Assembly (NCBI GenBank): GCA_030533385.1
Contig: JAUNJG010000018.1
Span: 1 to 32,748 of the forward strand
Source: Eubacteriales bacterium
GTDB lineage: Bacteria > Bacillota > Clostridia > Lachnospirales > Lachnospiraceae
Length of the DNA: 32,748 nt
Direction of reading: 5' to 3'
The notes below the pieces were generated by a model. It did no database searches. It was not told where the DNA came from and saw only the letters and a list, made by a program, of their open reading frames with translations. The position numbers and the translations under genes were made by a program. This document shows, one piece after another, positions 15,727 to 23,706 of the stretch (position 1 is its first letter; each line of letters starts with the position of its first letter).

Positions 15727-15954
15727 TTAGCAGCAGCAGCTGTTGTTGTTGAAGCCGAAGCCTCCGCCGCAGCCACAGCAGGAGAGGATGAGAATCAGCC
15801 AGAGAATGTCACAGCCGCATCCACCGTTACCGCCGGAGAAAGAACCGTTGCCACCACAGCAGCAGAGCAGTAAAATGAGAAGAAGGCAGTCGGAAATACC
15901 TCCGTCACAGCCGTTTCTTGTATTTTGGCAGTTAGCAGCAGCTAAATCACTCAT
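15727..15954 (-). CDS. 75-residue Cys/Gly-rich protein
   Basis: A short protein with 16 cysteines. It is built from two similar blocks: an Ile/Leu-rich stretch (CLLLILLLCCC and DILWLILILSCC), each followed by a Gly/Asn/Cys-rich stretch, and it ends in SCCC. The N-terminus MSDLAAANCQNTRNGCDGG is polar, so this is not a classic signal peptide. The composition is reminiscent of small cysteine-rich spore-coat or crust proteins of Firmicutes, but I cannot name a family. The ribosome site GGAGGT (15962-15967) is strong. A sigma-K-like sequence lies upstream. Expression in the mother cell during sporulation is an inference. Confidence 0.7.
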   Translation of the reverse strand: MSDLAAANCQNTRNGCDGGISDCLLLILLLCCCGGNGSFSGGNGGCGCDILWLILILSCCGCGGGFGFNNNSCCC

Positions 15955-15984
15955 AATTGTTACCTCCAAGGGGTATTTACACTT

Positions 15985-16012
15985 TATATTATGTCCGAGG
16001 GAAAGAAAGTTT
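15985..16012 (-). promoter_or_regulatory. Sigma-K-like promoter sequence for the Cys-rich gene
   Basis: On the minus strand CATAATATA (15985-15993) matches the CATAnnnTA -10 consensus of the sporulation factor sigma-K. AAAC at 16009-16012 lies 15 bases upstream, close to the short AC-type -35 box of that factor. The -10 match is exact, the -35 match is loose, so this is a suggestion only. It lies 31 bases before the ATG. Confidence 0.4.
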
Positions 16013-16170
16013 CCAAAAAAACGGGAGGGAGAAAAATGCAAAAAAAAGGACGGTGGAAGGGAGACAAAAGAGCGGGTGAGAGGATATGCAAGTTGAGATG
16101 GAAAATATTTCATGAAAAAAAGTTTTATAGCGTCACATTTCTTTTTTTTGGTAAAAAATGAAGAAATGCC

Positions 16171-16199
16171 TTGTATTTTATGCAGATATGACATACAAT
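16171..16199 (+). promoter_or_regulatory. Sigma-A promoter for the aminotransferase transcript
   Basis: TTGTAT (16171-16176), 17 bases, then TACAAT (16194-16199). It implies a 5' leader of roughly 200 bases before the ATG at 16405. The bases between the Cys-rich gene's promoter region and this site (about 16013-16170) contain nothing I can identify. Confidence 0.65.
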
Positions 16200-16205
16200 A
16201 GGGAA

Positions 16206-16404
16206 AGTATTTCACCGATATCGACGGTGGTGTCTCTCGGGAGGAGACGGCGGTAACGCCAAAGAATCGGAGATGAGACGGTGGAGAGGAAGAGAGTGAT
16301 AGATAAAAACAGAAGCGTGACATGAGAAATATATCCGTCCGGGCATATCGGGATATCACCCGACGGCCCCGGGGAGATGAGCAGAATTTACAGGAGGCAA
16401 TAAG
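16206..16404 (+). ncRNA. Long structured leader or small RNA
   Basis: Starting soon after the promoter there are three successive short hairpins: CACCG/CGGTG (16213-16217, 16225-16229), GTCTC/GAGAC (16232-16236, 16244-16248), and GGCG-GTAA-CGCC (16249-16260) with a GNRA tetraloop. After an unstructured purine-rich middle, CCGT..CGGG (16335-16343) pairs with CCCGACGG (16359-16366), enclosing an inner ATATC/GATAT pairing. CCCCGGGG follows, then the ribosome site AGGAGG. I compared it by eye with common riboswitch and T-box signatures and found no match. It may be an unrecognised cis-regulatory RNA of the aminotransferase. Confidence 0.45.
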
Positions 16405-17697
16405 ATGAAACCCTATCAGGAACTTACCAGAAAAGAATTACTAGAATTACAAAAAGAATTGCAGGCAGCCTATGAGGAACAGAAGAAAAAGGGATGGAAG
16501 CTGGATATTTCCAGAGGAAAGCCGGGAAAGGAGCAGCTTGACCTCTCCATGCCGATGCTGGATGTACTCACGAGCAAAGACAGCATGTATGCGGAAGATG
16601 GCACCGATGTGAGAAACTACGGGTTGGTGGATGGAATCCCTGAGGCAAAAAAAATGATGGGAGACTTGATGGGGGCAGACCCTTCTCAGGTGATTGTCTT
16701 TGGCAATTCCAGCCTGAACATGATGTATGACTGCGTGGCCCGCTCCATGATTTTTGGAGTGTGCGGGTCTACGCCTTGGGCGAAGCTTCCTGAGAAGGCG
16801 AAGTTTCTCTGTCCTGTTCCGGGATATGACAGACATTTCGGCGTGACGGAACAGTTTGGCCTGGAGCTGATTAACGTGCCGATGCTGGAGGACGGCCCGG
16901 ACATGGATGTGGTGGAAGAATACGTCAACAACGATGCGTCCGTAAAGGGGATGTGGTGCGTTCCGGTTTACGCCAATCCGACGGGAGCCGTTTATTCCGA
17001 GGAGACCGTAAAAAGGCTGGCTGCCTTGAAGCCTGCGGCAAAAGACTTTAGGATTTACTGGGACAATGCCTACGTCATCCATCATTTGTACGAGGAAGAA
17101 GAAAAGCAGGGCAAAGTGTTAAATATTTTGGAAGAGTGCGAAAAGGCCGGAAACCCGGATATTGTGTACCAGTTTTGTTCCACTTCCAAAGTGACGTTCC
17201 CGGGGGCGGGCGTGGCAGCCATGTCTTCTTCCCCGGCGAATATCGCGGATATCAAATCAAAAATCCAGTGGTCCACCATCGGGCCGGACAAGATCAATCA
17301 GCTTCGCCATGTGAAGTTTTTCAAGGATGTAAATGGTTTAAAAGAACATATGAAAAAACATGCGGCCATCATCCGTCCTAAGTTTGACATTGTGGTTGAG
17401 ACGCTGGAAAAAGAGCTGGGAGCTCTTCAGATTGCCTCCTGGACCCATCCGGTGGGAGGATATTTCGTATCCTTTGACGCAATGGAGGGATGTGCGAAAA
17501 ACATCGTGCAAAAATGCAAGGAGGCCGGGCTGGTGCTGACGGGAGCGGGTGCGGCATTCCCTTATGGAAAGGATCCGAAAAACTCTAACATTCGGATTGC
17601 TCCTACCATGCCTGGCATAGAGGAATTGAAAGAGGCAATGGAACTGTTCGTCATCTGTGTGAAGTTGGCGTCCGTGGAAAAACTGCTGGAGGCATAA
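16405..17697 (+). CDS. Aspartate aminotransferase (PF12897-type, fold type I)
   Basis: A 430-residue pyridoxal-phosphate enzyme of the aminotransferase I family with the MocR-like variant fold. It should convert aspartate and 2-oxoglutarate to oxaloacetate and glutamate. The N-terminus DISRGKPGKEQLDLS is typical of this subgroup. VPVYANPTGAVYS and YWDNAYVIHHL give the substrate and ring-binding residues (N and D). STSKVTFPGAG holds the PLP-binding Lys262, and NSNIRIAPTMP contains the C-terminal Arg for the carboxylate. Length is normal for the subgroup. It has its own promoter and a structured leader; the downstream murF gene is separated by 165 bases that contain a second promoter and a hairpin. 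Confidence 0.88.
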   Translation: MKPYQELTRKELLELQKELQAAYEEQKKKGWKLDISRGKPGKEQLDLSMPMLDVLTSKDSMYAEDGTDVRNYGLVDGIPEAKKMMGDLMGADPSQVIVFGNSSLNMMYDCVARSMIFGVCGSTPWAKLPEKAKFLCPVPGYDRHFGVTEQFGLELINVPMLEDGPDMDVVEEYVNNDASVKGMWCVPVYANPTGAVYSEETVKRLAALKPAAKDFRIYWDNAYVIHHLYEEEEKQGKVLNILEECEKAGNPDIVYQFCSTSKVTFPGAGVAAMSSSPANIADIKSKIQWSTIGPDKINQLRHVKFFKDVNGLKEHMKKHAAIIRPKFDIVVETLEKELGALQIASWTHPVGGYFVSFDAMEGCAKNIVQKCKEAGLVLTGAGAAFPYGKDPKNSNIRIAPTMPGIEELKEAMELFVICVKLASVEKLLEA

Positions 17698-17738
17698 GAG
17701 AAGAAAGCACATGACAGAATCGTTGTGCAAATAAAAAC

Positions 17739-17767
17739 TTGAAACAAAGGCGGGATTGTTGTAGGAT
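17739..17767 (+). promoter_or_regulatory. Candidate promoter upstream of murF
   Basis: TTGAAA (17739-17744), a 17-base spacer and TAGGAT (17762-17767), a 4 of 6 match to the -10 consensus. It lies before the terminator-like hairpin, so any transcript from here must read through it to reach murF. Confidence 0.4.
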
Positions 17768-17804
17768 AATATCTTAGAGACTACAGGAATTCCATAGAAA
17801 GAGA

Positions 17805-17843
17805 GGATAAATACAAATGATATCGTTTGTATTTATCCTTTTT
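17805..17843 (+). terminator. Intrinsic-terminator-like hairpin just ahead of murF
   Basis: GGATAAATACAAA (17805-17817) pairs perfectly over 13 bp with TTTGTATTTATCC (17826-17838), with an 8-base loop and then five T residues. The T-run ends 19 bases before the murF ATG at 17863. It could terminate the aminotransferase transcript, but there is no room for a promoter behind it, so it more likely works as an attenuator or permits read-through. Confidence 0.8.
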
Positions 17844-17862
17844 GTGCGAAAGGAAAGATACG

Positions 17863-19263
17863 ATGGAGAACATGACCATTAAAGATATTGTGGAAGCCGC
17901 CGGAGGTGTGCTGCTTTGCGGTGATGAAAATAAAATCATCCGGGAATTTTCGATTGATTCCAGGCAGGGCGGGGAGGACAGCATTTTTGTGCCCATCATC
18001 GGGGAGCGGGTGGATTCCCACCGTTTTATTGAAAGTGCCCTAGAGATGAATGGTGCCACCTTCACCTCCCGGCATCGCCCGGATGGGGCGGACAGGCCCT
18101 GGGAAAGGCAGGAGGCCATGAAGCCGTGGATTTGGGTGGAGGACACCATAGAGGCCATGCAGAAGGTGGGAACCTGTTATCGGAACCGCCTCTCCCTGCC
18201 GGTGGTGGCTGTCACGGGAAGCGTGGGAAAAACTACCACCAGGGAGATGATAGCCGCAGCTCTCTCCGCAGAAAAAAAGGTTTTTCAGACTATGGGGAAC
18301 CAGAACAGCCAGGTGGGAGTGCCGCTCACCTTGTCCCACATGAGCGGGGAAGACGAGATGGCGGTGCTGGAAATTGGCATGAGCGAGCGGGGACAGATTG
18401 AGAAGCTGACCCGGATGATTCGCCCGGACATGGCCGTTGTGACGGTCATCGGTGTCAGTCATATCGCACAGCTTAAAACCCAGGAAAACATTTGCCTGGA
18501 AAAAATGGATATTGTAAAGGGGCTGCCGAAGGACGGCCGGTTGTTTTTAAACGGGGATGATCCTTTTCTTGCTTCCTACCGGGGAAAGACAGAGCATGAG
18601 ACTTATTTCTACGGCATGAGCCGGGACTGTGATTACCGGGCGGAAGATATCCGGATTGCGGATGGAAAGACCACCTTTGTATTTTGTGCCGGGGAGATTC
18701 GCATGCCGGTGGTGCTTGGAGCGCTGGGAGAGCATAACGTGAGAAATGCGCTGGCGGCCCTGGCTGTCGCCCATCAGTCCGGTGTCTCTTTGGAAAGGGC
18801 GGCGACGGTGCTTGAAAATTTCTGCGGACAGCGTCAGAAGCTGGTTTCCTGTGAGGAATGTACGGTGCTGGATGACGCCTACAACGCCAGCCCGGATTCC
18901 ATGAAGGCATCGATTCATGTTCTCTCCTCCATGGAAGGGGTGACAGGAAGAAAAATTGCCGCCCTCTCCGACATGCTGGAGCTGGGAGAGGGAGAAAGGC
19001 AGTACCATTATGAAGTGGGACAGTACATAGGCGGCAGTGCCATTGACGAGGTGGTAGTGTTCGGAGAACTTTCCGAAGAAATTTTGCGGGGAGTCGCCGA
19101 CGCAGACAAAAAAGGGCGGATTCGTCTGACAAAGGTTGGGAGCAGAATGGAGATGAAGGACTATCTGCTGTCAAGCGTCAGGCCGGAAGATGTGGTGCTT
19201 TTTAAGGCGTCAAACGGCATGAATCTGTCGGAGGTTGTCCGTGCGTTTACACAAAGACAGTGA
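17863..19263 (+). CDS. murF: UDP-MurNAc-tripeptide:D-Ala-D-Ala ligase
   Basis: A 466-residue Mur ligase that adds D-Ala-D-Ala to the UDP-MurNAc-tripeptide, the last cytosolic step of the peptidoglycan precursor pathway. Residues 1-100 are the substrate-binding domain with IDSRQGGEDSIFVP. The ATP loop TGSVGKTTT is at 118-126, followed by TMGNQNSQVGVPLTL, which is diagnostic for MurF. LGALGEHNVRNALAA and LDDAYNASPDSM are further family motifs. The ATG at 17863 has AAGGAAAG as ribosome site; an ATG three codons later is an alternative. The gene is followed after 35 bases by the topoisomerase B subunit, so they are probably co-transcribed. Confidence 0.92.
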   Translation: MENMTIKDIVEAAGGVLLCGDENKIIREFSIDSRQGGEDSIFVPIIGERVDSHRFIESALEMNGATFTSRHRPDGADRPWERQEAMKPWIWVEDTIEAMQKVGTCYRNRLSLPVVAVTGSVGKTTTREMIAAALSAEKKVFQTMGNQNSQVGVPLTLSHMSGEDEMAVLEIGMSERGQIEKLTRMIRPDMAVVTVIGVSHIAQLKTQENICLEKMDIVKGLPKDGRLFLNGDDPFLASYRGKTEHETYFYGMSRDCDYRAEDIRIADGKTTFVFCAGEIRMPVVLGALGEHNVRNALAALAVAHQSGVSLERAATVLENFCGQRQKLVSCEECTVLDDAYNASPDSMKASIHVLSSMEGVTGRKIAALSDMLELGEGERQYHYEVGQYIGGSAIDEVVVFGELSEEILRGVADADKKGRIRLTKVGSRMEMKDYLLSSVRPEDVVLFKASNGMNLSEVVRAFTQRQ

Positions 19264-19298
19264 CAGGAAGGCAACAACAGGAAGATGAGGGGGGAGCC

Positions 19299-21212
19299 AT
19301 GAATCAACAGACTTATAATGCAAACAGTATATCCGTTCTGGAAGGGTTGGAGGCCGTCAGGAAGCGACCGGGCATGTACATCGGAAGCGTGTCGGTCAAA
19401 GGGCTGAATCACCTCATTTATGAGATTGTAGATAACTCTGTGGATGAGCATCTGGCCGGATATTGCCACAATATTCGGGTGGTTTTGGAGAACGACGGCA
19501 CGGCGGTCATCTCCGATGACGGGAGAGGAATTCCCGTGGGAGTCAATGACAGAACCGGACTGACGGCGGTGGAGGTGGTGTTTACCATGCTTCATGCCGG
19601 AGGAAAATTCGGAACCGGCGGCTATAAAATTTCCGGCGGACTTCACGGGGTGGGTGCCTCGGTGGTCAATGCTCTCTCTCTCTGGCTGGAAGTGAAGGTG
19701 CGATCGGAGGGAAAAGTGTACCGCCAGAGGTACGAAAAAGGAAAGCCGGTGACGTCTTTGGAGGTCATTGACAAGTGTCGGAAGGAAGATACCGGAACCA
19801 CCGTGACCTTTTTGCCTGACGGAGAAATTTTTGATAAAACTTATTTTAAGGCGGAGGCGGTAAAAAGCCGCCTTCATGAGACGGCCTATCTGAATCCGGG
19901 TCTGTCCATCACCTTTGAAAATCACCGGGAGGGGGAGGAGGAAACCATTCTTTTCCATGAGGAGGAAGGGCTGAAAGCCTATGTGAAGGATTTAAACAAA
20001 GGCAAGCCTGCGGTGGGCGAGGTCGTTTATTTTAAGAAAAAAGTGGAGGACATCGAGGTGGAGGCCGCTTTTCAGTATGTGGATGAGTTCCAGGAGATGA
20101 TTATGGGTTTTTGCAATAACATCTGTACGATGGAGGGAGGCACCCACATTACCGGATTTAAGACGAAGCTGACCTCGGTGATGAATCAGTACGCCAGAGA
20201 GATAGGGATTTTGAAGGAAAAAGATCCGAATTTTACCGGAGCAGACGTGCGAAACGGACTGACGGCAGTGCTTTCTGTCAAGCACAAGGATCCGAGATTT
20301 GAGGGGCAGACCAAGACAAAGCTGGACAATCCCGATGCGGGAAAAGCGGTGAGTGAGGTTCTGGGCGAGGAGCTGATTCTTTATTATGACAGAAATCTGG
20401 AAGAATTAAAAAAGGTGCTGGCCTGCGCCGAAAAATCGGCCAAAATCCGAAAGGCCGAGGAGAAGGCGAGAACCAACCTCATCACCAAATCCAAATTTTC
20501 CATTGACACCAACGGCAAGCTGGCCAACTGCGAGAGCCGCAAGCCGGAGGAGTGCGAGGTATTCATTGTGGAGGGAGACTCTGCCGGAGGCTCTGCCAAG
20601 ACGGCGAGAAACCGGCGAACGCAGGCTATTTTGCCTATCCGGGGAAAAATATTAAATGTGGAGAAGGCATCCATGGACAAGGTGCTGGCCAATGCGGAAA
20701 TCAAGACCATGATTCATACCTTCGGCTGTGGATTTTCCGAGGGATACGGCAATGATTTTGACATCAGCCGTCTGCGTTACCATAAAATTGTCATCATGAC
20801 CGATGCCGATGTGGATGGCGCCCACATTGCCACCTTGCTGCTCACCTTCTTTTACCGGTTTATGCCGGACTTAATCCATCAGGGGCATGTATATCTCGCC
20901 ACTCCGCCTCTTTATAAGGCGGTGCCAAAGCGGGGGAAGGAAGAGTACTTGTATGACGATAAGGCGCTGGAGAAATACCGGAAAACCCACAAGGGTCCGT
21001 TTACCTTGCAGCGGTATAAGGGGCTTGGAGAGATGGACGCAGACCAGCTCTGGGAGACGACCTTAAATCCCGAAACCAGAATCTTAAAGCAGGTAGAAAT
21101 CGAGGACGGAAGGATGGCGTCCGCCGTCACATCCATGCTCATGGGCAGCGAGGTGCCTCCTCGCCGGGAGTTTATTTATGACCATGCGAAGGATGCGGAT
21201 CTGGATGTCTAG
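19299..21212 (+). CDS. parE: Type IIA topoisomerase B subunit (ParE/GyrB-like)
   Basis: A 637-residue ATPase subunit. The N-terminal GHKL ATPase carries VLEGLEAVRKRPGMYIGS, IYEIVDNSVDEHLAG, DDGRGIPV and GGLHGVGASVVNALS. The TOPRIM domain has VEGDSAGGSAKTARN, LPIRGKILNVEKA and TDADVDGAHIATLLL. YKGLGEMDADQLWETT is near the C-terminus. The length has no room for the insert of proteobacterial GyrB. Clostridia usually have gyrBA near the origin and a second pair elsewhere; the pairing here with an A subunit lacking a GyrA box favours topoisomerase IV or a related second enzyme. The start at 19299 follows a G-rich site; an upstream GTG at 19260 lies inside murF. Confidence 0.88.
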   Translation: MNQQTYNANSISVLEGLEAVRKRPGMYIGSVSVKGLNHLIYEIVDNSVDEHLAGYCHNIRVVLENDGTAVISDDGRGIPVGVNDRTGLTAVEVVFTMLHAGGKFGTGGYKISGGLHGVGASVVNALSLWLEVKVRSEGKVYRQRYEKGKPVTSLEVIDKCRKEDTGTTVTFLPDGEIFDKTYFKAEAVKSRLHETAYLNPGLSITFENHREGEEETILFHEEEGLKAYVKDLNKGKPAVGEVVYFKKKVEDIEVEAAFQYVDEFQEMIMGFCNNICTMEGGTHITGFKTKLTSVMNQYAREIGILKEKDPNFTGADVRNGLTAVLSVKHKDPRFEGQTKTKLDNPDAGKAVSEVLGEELILYYDRNLEELKKVLACAEKSAKIRKAEEKARTNLITKSKFSIDTNGKLANCESRKPEECEVFIVEGDSAGGSAKTARNRRTQAILPIRGKILNVEKASMDKVLANAEIKTMIHTFGCGFSEGYGNDFDISRLRYHKIVIMTDADVDGAHIATLLLTFFYRFMPDLIHQGHVYLATPPLYKAVPKRGKEEYLYDDKALEKYRKTHKGPFTLQRYKGLGEMDADQLWETTLNPETRILKQVEIEDGRMASAVTSMLMGSEVPPRREFIYDHAKDADLDV

Positions 21213-21231
21213 GAGTCGACGTTTTTTCTCA

Positions 21232-21253
21232 GGCGGCGGGTTTGGGTGCCGCC
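21232..21253. terminator. GC-rich hairpin between the topoisomerase genes
   Basis: GGCGGC (21232-21237) pairs with GCCGCC (21248-21253) around a 10-base loop. The downstream CGCTTGTTTG is only moderately T-rich, so it would be a weak terminator at best and may tune the ratio of the two subunits. Confidence 0.4.
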
Positions 21254-21317
21254 CGCTTGTTTGTGATAAGTAGGATAAGAGGACGATGGAAAAGACAGAG
21301 AAAAATTGGAGGAAATT

Positions 21318-23573
21318 ATGTCAGAACAGATTATAAAAACAGAGTTTTCTGATGTCATGCAGAAATCCTATATTGATTATGCCATGAGCGTCATCTGTCA
21401 GAGGGCGCTGCCGGACGTGAGAGATGGCTTAAAGCCGGTGCAAAGAAGGGTGTTGTATGCCATGCAGGAGCTGGGTCTGAGTGCTGACAGACCTCACAGA
21501 AAATCAGCCCGTATTGTGGGAGATACGATGGGTAAGTATCATCCCCACGGCGACAGCTCCATTTATGAGGCCCTCGTGGTCATGGAGCAAGAATTTAAAA
21601 AGGGGATGCCCCTGGTGGACGGCCACGGCAATTTCGGCTCCATAGAGGGAGACGGAGCGGCGGCTATGCGTTACACCGAGGCGAAACTCCAGAAGTTTAC
21701 CCAGGAAGTATATCTGGCAGATATGGATAAGAATGTGGTGGATTTCCGACCGAACTTTGATGAGACGGAGAAGGAGCCGGAGGTGCTTCCGGTGCGGATT
21801 CCCAATCTTTTGGTCAACGGAGCCGAGGGGATTGCCGTCGGCATGACCACCAACATTCCGCCTCACAATCTTTCTGAGGTGGCTGACGGCGTGATGGCCT
21901 ACATGGATGATCCGGACATCACGGTGGAGGGGCTGATGAAATATATCAAGGGGCCGGATTTCCCTACGGGGGGACTGGTGGTCAATGAAAAAGAGCTGCG
22001 CTCCATCTACGAGGAGGGAAGCGGCAAGTTGAAGCTTCGGGGAAAGATTGTCTTTGAAAAAGGAAAAAAGCGCTCCGAGAGGGATCGACTTGTCATCACG
22101 GAAATTCCCTACACCATGATAGGGGCGAACATTGGGAAATTTATCGCCGACGTGGTGGGATTGATTGAGAATAAAAAGACGACGGATATCGTGGACGTGT
22201 CCAACGAATCTTCCAAGGAGGGGATTCGCATCGTGCTGGAACTGAAAAAGAATGCCGACGTAGATCGTCTGAAAAATCTGCTCTATAAAAAGACAAGGCT
22301 GGAGGACACATTCGGTGTCAATATGCTGGCCATCTCCGATGGAAAACCGGAGCTTTTGAACTTAAAAGACATCATTCGTCTTCACACGGCCTTCCACTAT
22401 GAGGTCGTCACCAGAAAATATACCACGCTTCTGGAGAAGGAAAAGATACAAAAAGAAATCAAGGAAGGGCTGATTGCGGCCTGTGACAGCATTGACCTGA
22501 TTATTGAGATTTTGCGGGGCAGCAAGAATCTTGCGGAGGCGAAAAAATGTCTCATCTCCGGGGACACGGGAGCCATCCGATTTAAAACTCAAAAATCAAA
22601 AAAGGCCGCTTCCCGTCTTTCTTTTACGGAGCGGCAGGCCACGGCGATTTTGGAAATGCGCCTTTACCGACTCATCGGTCTGGAAATTCTGGCTCTTCAG
22701 GAAGAATATGCAGAGATTTTGAAAAGAATCGGGGAGTATGAGGATATCTTGTCCAATCCTGCCTCCATGAAGCGGGTCATAAAAAAAGATTTGCGGGCCA
22801 TCAAAAAGAAGTATGGTTTTGAGAGGAAAACAGTTCTCGTCAATGCGAAAGCTGCCGTGGTGAAGGAAGAACCGGTGGAGGAAAAGGAGATGCTCTTTGT
22901 CATGGACCGATTTGGCTATGGCAAGTTATTGGAAAAAAGTACTTATGAGAGAAACAAGGAGGCGGTGGAGGAGGACTACCGCACCATTTTGTCTTGTCTT
23001 AACACAGATAAGCTCTGCCTGTTTACAGAGGAGGGCATGATGCATCAGGTGAAGGTGCAGGAGATTCCTGTCGGCCGGCTGAGGGAGAAGGGTGTGCCTT
23101 TGGATAACCTTTCCAACTATGACAGCCGGAGTGAGCGGATTTTGCTGCTTTTGCCGGAAAGAGAATTAAAGGAAAAGGAGCTGTTGTTTGTCACGGCATC
23201 CTCCCTGTCTAAAATTGTGTCCGGCCGTGAATTTCTTGTGCAGAAAAAGACGGTGGCGGCGACCAAGCTGGGCGAGGGGGACGTGCTGACGGCAGTGATA
23301 CCCGTGGATATAGAGAAGAAGTCTTCCAGTTATCTGGTGCTGCAGAGTGAGGAAGGATTTTTCCTGCGGTTTCCTCTGGAAGAAATTTCCATGAAGAAAA
23401 AGATGGCCCTCGGTGTCCGAGGGATGAGGCTCGGGGAAGAAGACAAAATTTGTCATGTGTACCTGACGGAGGCCGGAGCGGGAGATTCCATCATGTATAA
23501 AGAAAAGGAATTGGTTTTACAGAAGCTGAAACTGGCGTCCAGAGACGGAAAGGGAATAAAAGTGAGAAGGTAA
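21318..23573 (+). CDS. parC: Type IIA topoisomerase A subunit (ParC-like)
   Basis: A 751-residue DNA breakage-reunion subunit. Family signs: [31 protein letters not shown], the quinolone-region helix [14 protein letters not shown], and the catalytic Tyr119 in AAMRYTEA. The C-terminal domain shows several beta-pinwheel blades (for example [15 protein letters not shown] and [15 protein letters not shown]) but no GyrA box of the QRRGGKG type, so DNA wrapping and true gyrase activity are unlikely. The ATG at 21318 has GGAGGA four to five bases upstream; a TTG at 21306 is less likely. Fluoroquinolone-contact residues are Ser, then Glu four positions later, which is a sensitive-type pair. Confidence 0.88.
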   Translation: MSEQIIKTEFSDVMQKSYIDYAMSVICQRALPDVRDGLKPVQRRVLYAMQELGLSADRPHRKSARIVGDTMGKYHPHGDSSIYEALVVMEQEFKKGMPLVDGHGNFGSIEGDGAAAMRYTEAKLQKFTQEVYLADMDKNVVDFRPNFDETEKEPEVLPVRIPNLLVNGAEGIAVGMTTNIPPHNLSEVADGVMAYMDDPDITVEGLMKYIKGPDFPTGGLVVNEKELRSIYEEGSGKLKLRGKIVFEKGKKRSERDRLVITEIPYTMIGANIGKFIADVVGLIENKKTTDIVDVSNESSKEGIRIVLELKKNADVDRLKNLLYKKTRLEDTFGVNMLAISDGKPELLNLKDIIRLHTAFHYEVVTRKYTTLLEKEKIQKEIKEGLIAACDSIDLIIEILRGSKNLAEAKKCLISGDTGAIRFKTQKSKKAASRLSFTERQATAILEMRLYRLIGLEILALQEEYAEILKRIGEYEDILSNPASMKRVIKKDLRAIKKKYGFERKTVLVNAKAAVVKEEPVEEKEMLFVMDRFGYGKLLEKSTYERNKEAVEEDYRTILSCLNTDKLCLFTEEGMMHQVKVQEIPVGRLREKGVPLDNLSNYDSRSERILLLLPERELKEKELLFVTASSLSKIVSGREFLVQKKTVAATKLGEGDVLTAVIPVDIEKKSSSYLVLQSEEGFFLRFPLEEISMKKKMALGVRGMRLGEEDKICHVYLTEAGAGDSIMYKEKELVLQKLKLASRDGKGIKVRR

Positions 23574-23600
23574 CTGATATAAAGATTCTCCCGAAAATAA

Positions 23601-23683
23601 AAAAAGGATTTTTGCACAAGATAGCCGTTGGACTGATGGATGAGAACATCAGGCGCTATGGCTATACCGCAAAAATCCTTTTT
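23601..23683. terminator. Extended bidirectional terminator hairpin
   Basis: Nested pairings: a perfect 15-bp outer stem (23601-23615 with 23669-23683), then ATAGCC/GGCTAT (23621-23626, 23660-23665), then CTGATG/CATCAG (23633-23638, 23647-23652) around an 8-base loop. A T-rich run follows the outer stem on the plus strand (TTTTTGTTTTTG), and an A-rich run before it gives T's on the minus strand. It lies between the convergent parC-like and L,D-transpeptidase genes. Confidence 0.85.
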
Positions 23684-23706
23684 GTTTTTGTCAGAAAGAC
23701 AGCCGC

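Noticed and set aside
16206-16404. Known riboswitch or T-box in the aminotransferase leader
   Set aside because: No T-box GGTGG-N-ACC element and no lysine, SAM, TPP, cobalamin, c-di-GMP or ykkC core sequence could be found by eye; listed only as an unknown structured RNA.
19299-23573. DNA gyrase (gyrB-gyrA)
   Set aside because: The A subunit lacks a GyrA box and the pair is not in an origin context, so ParE/ParC-like was preferred, with some doubt left.
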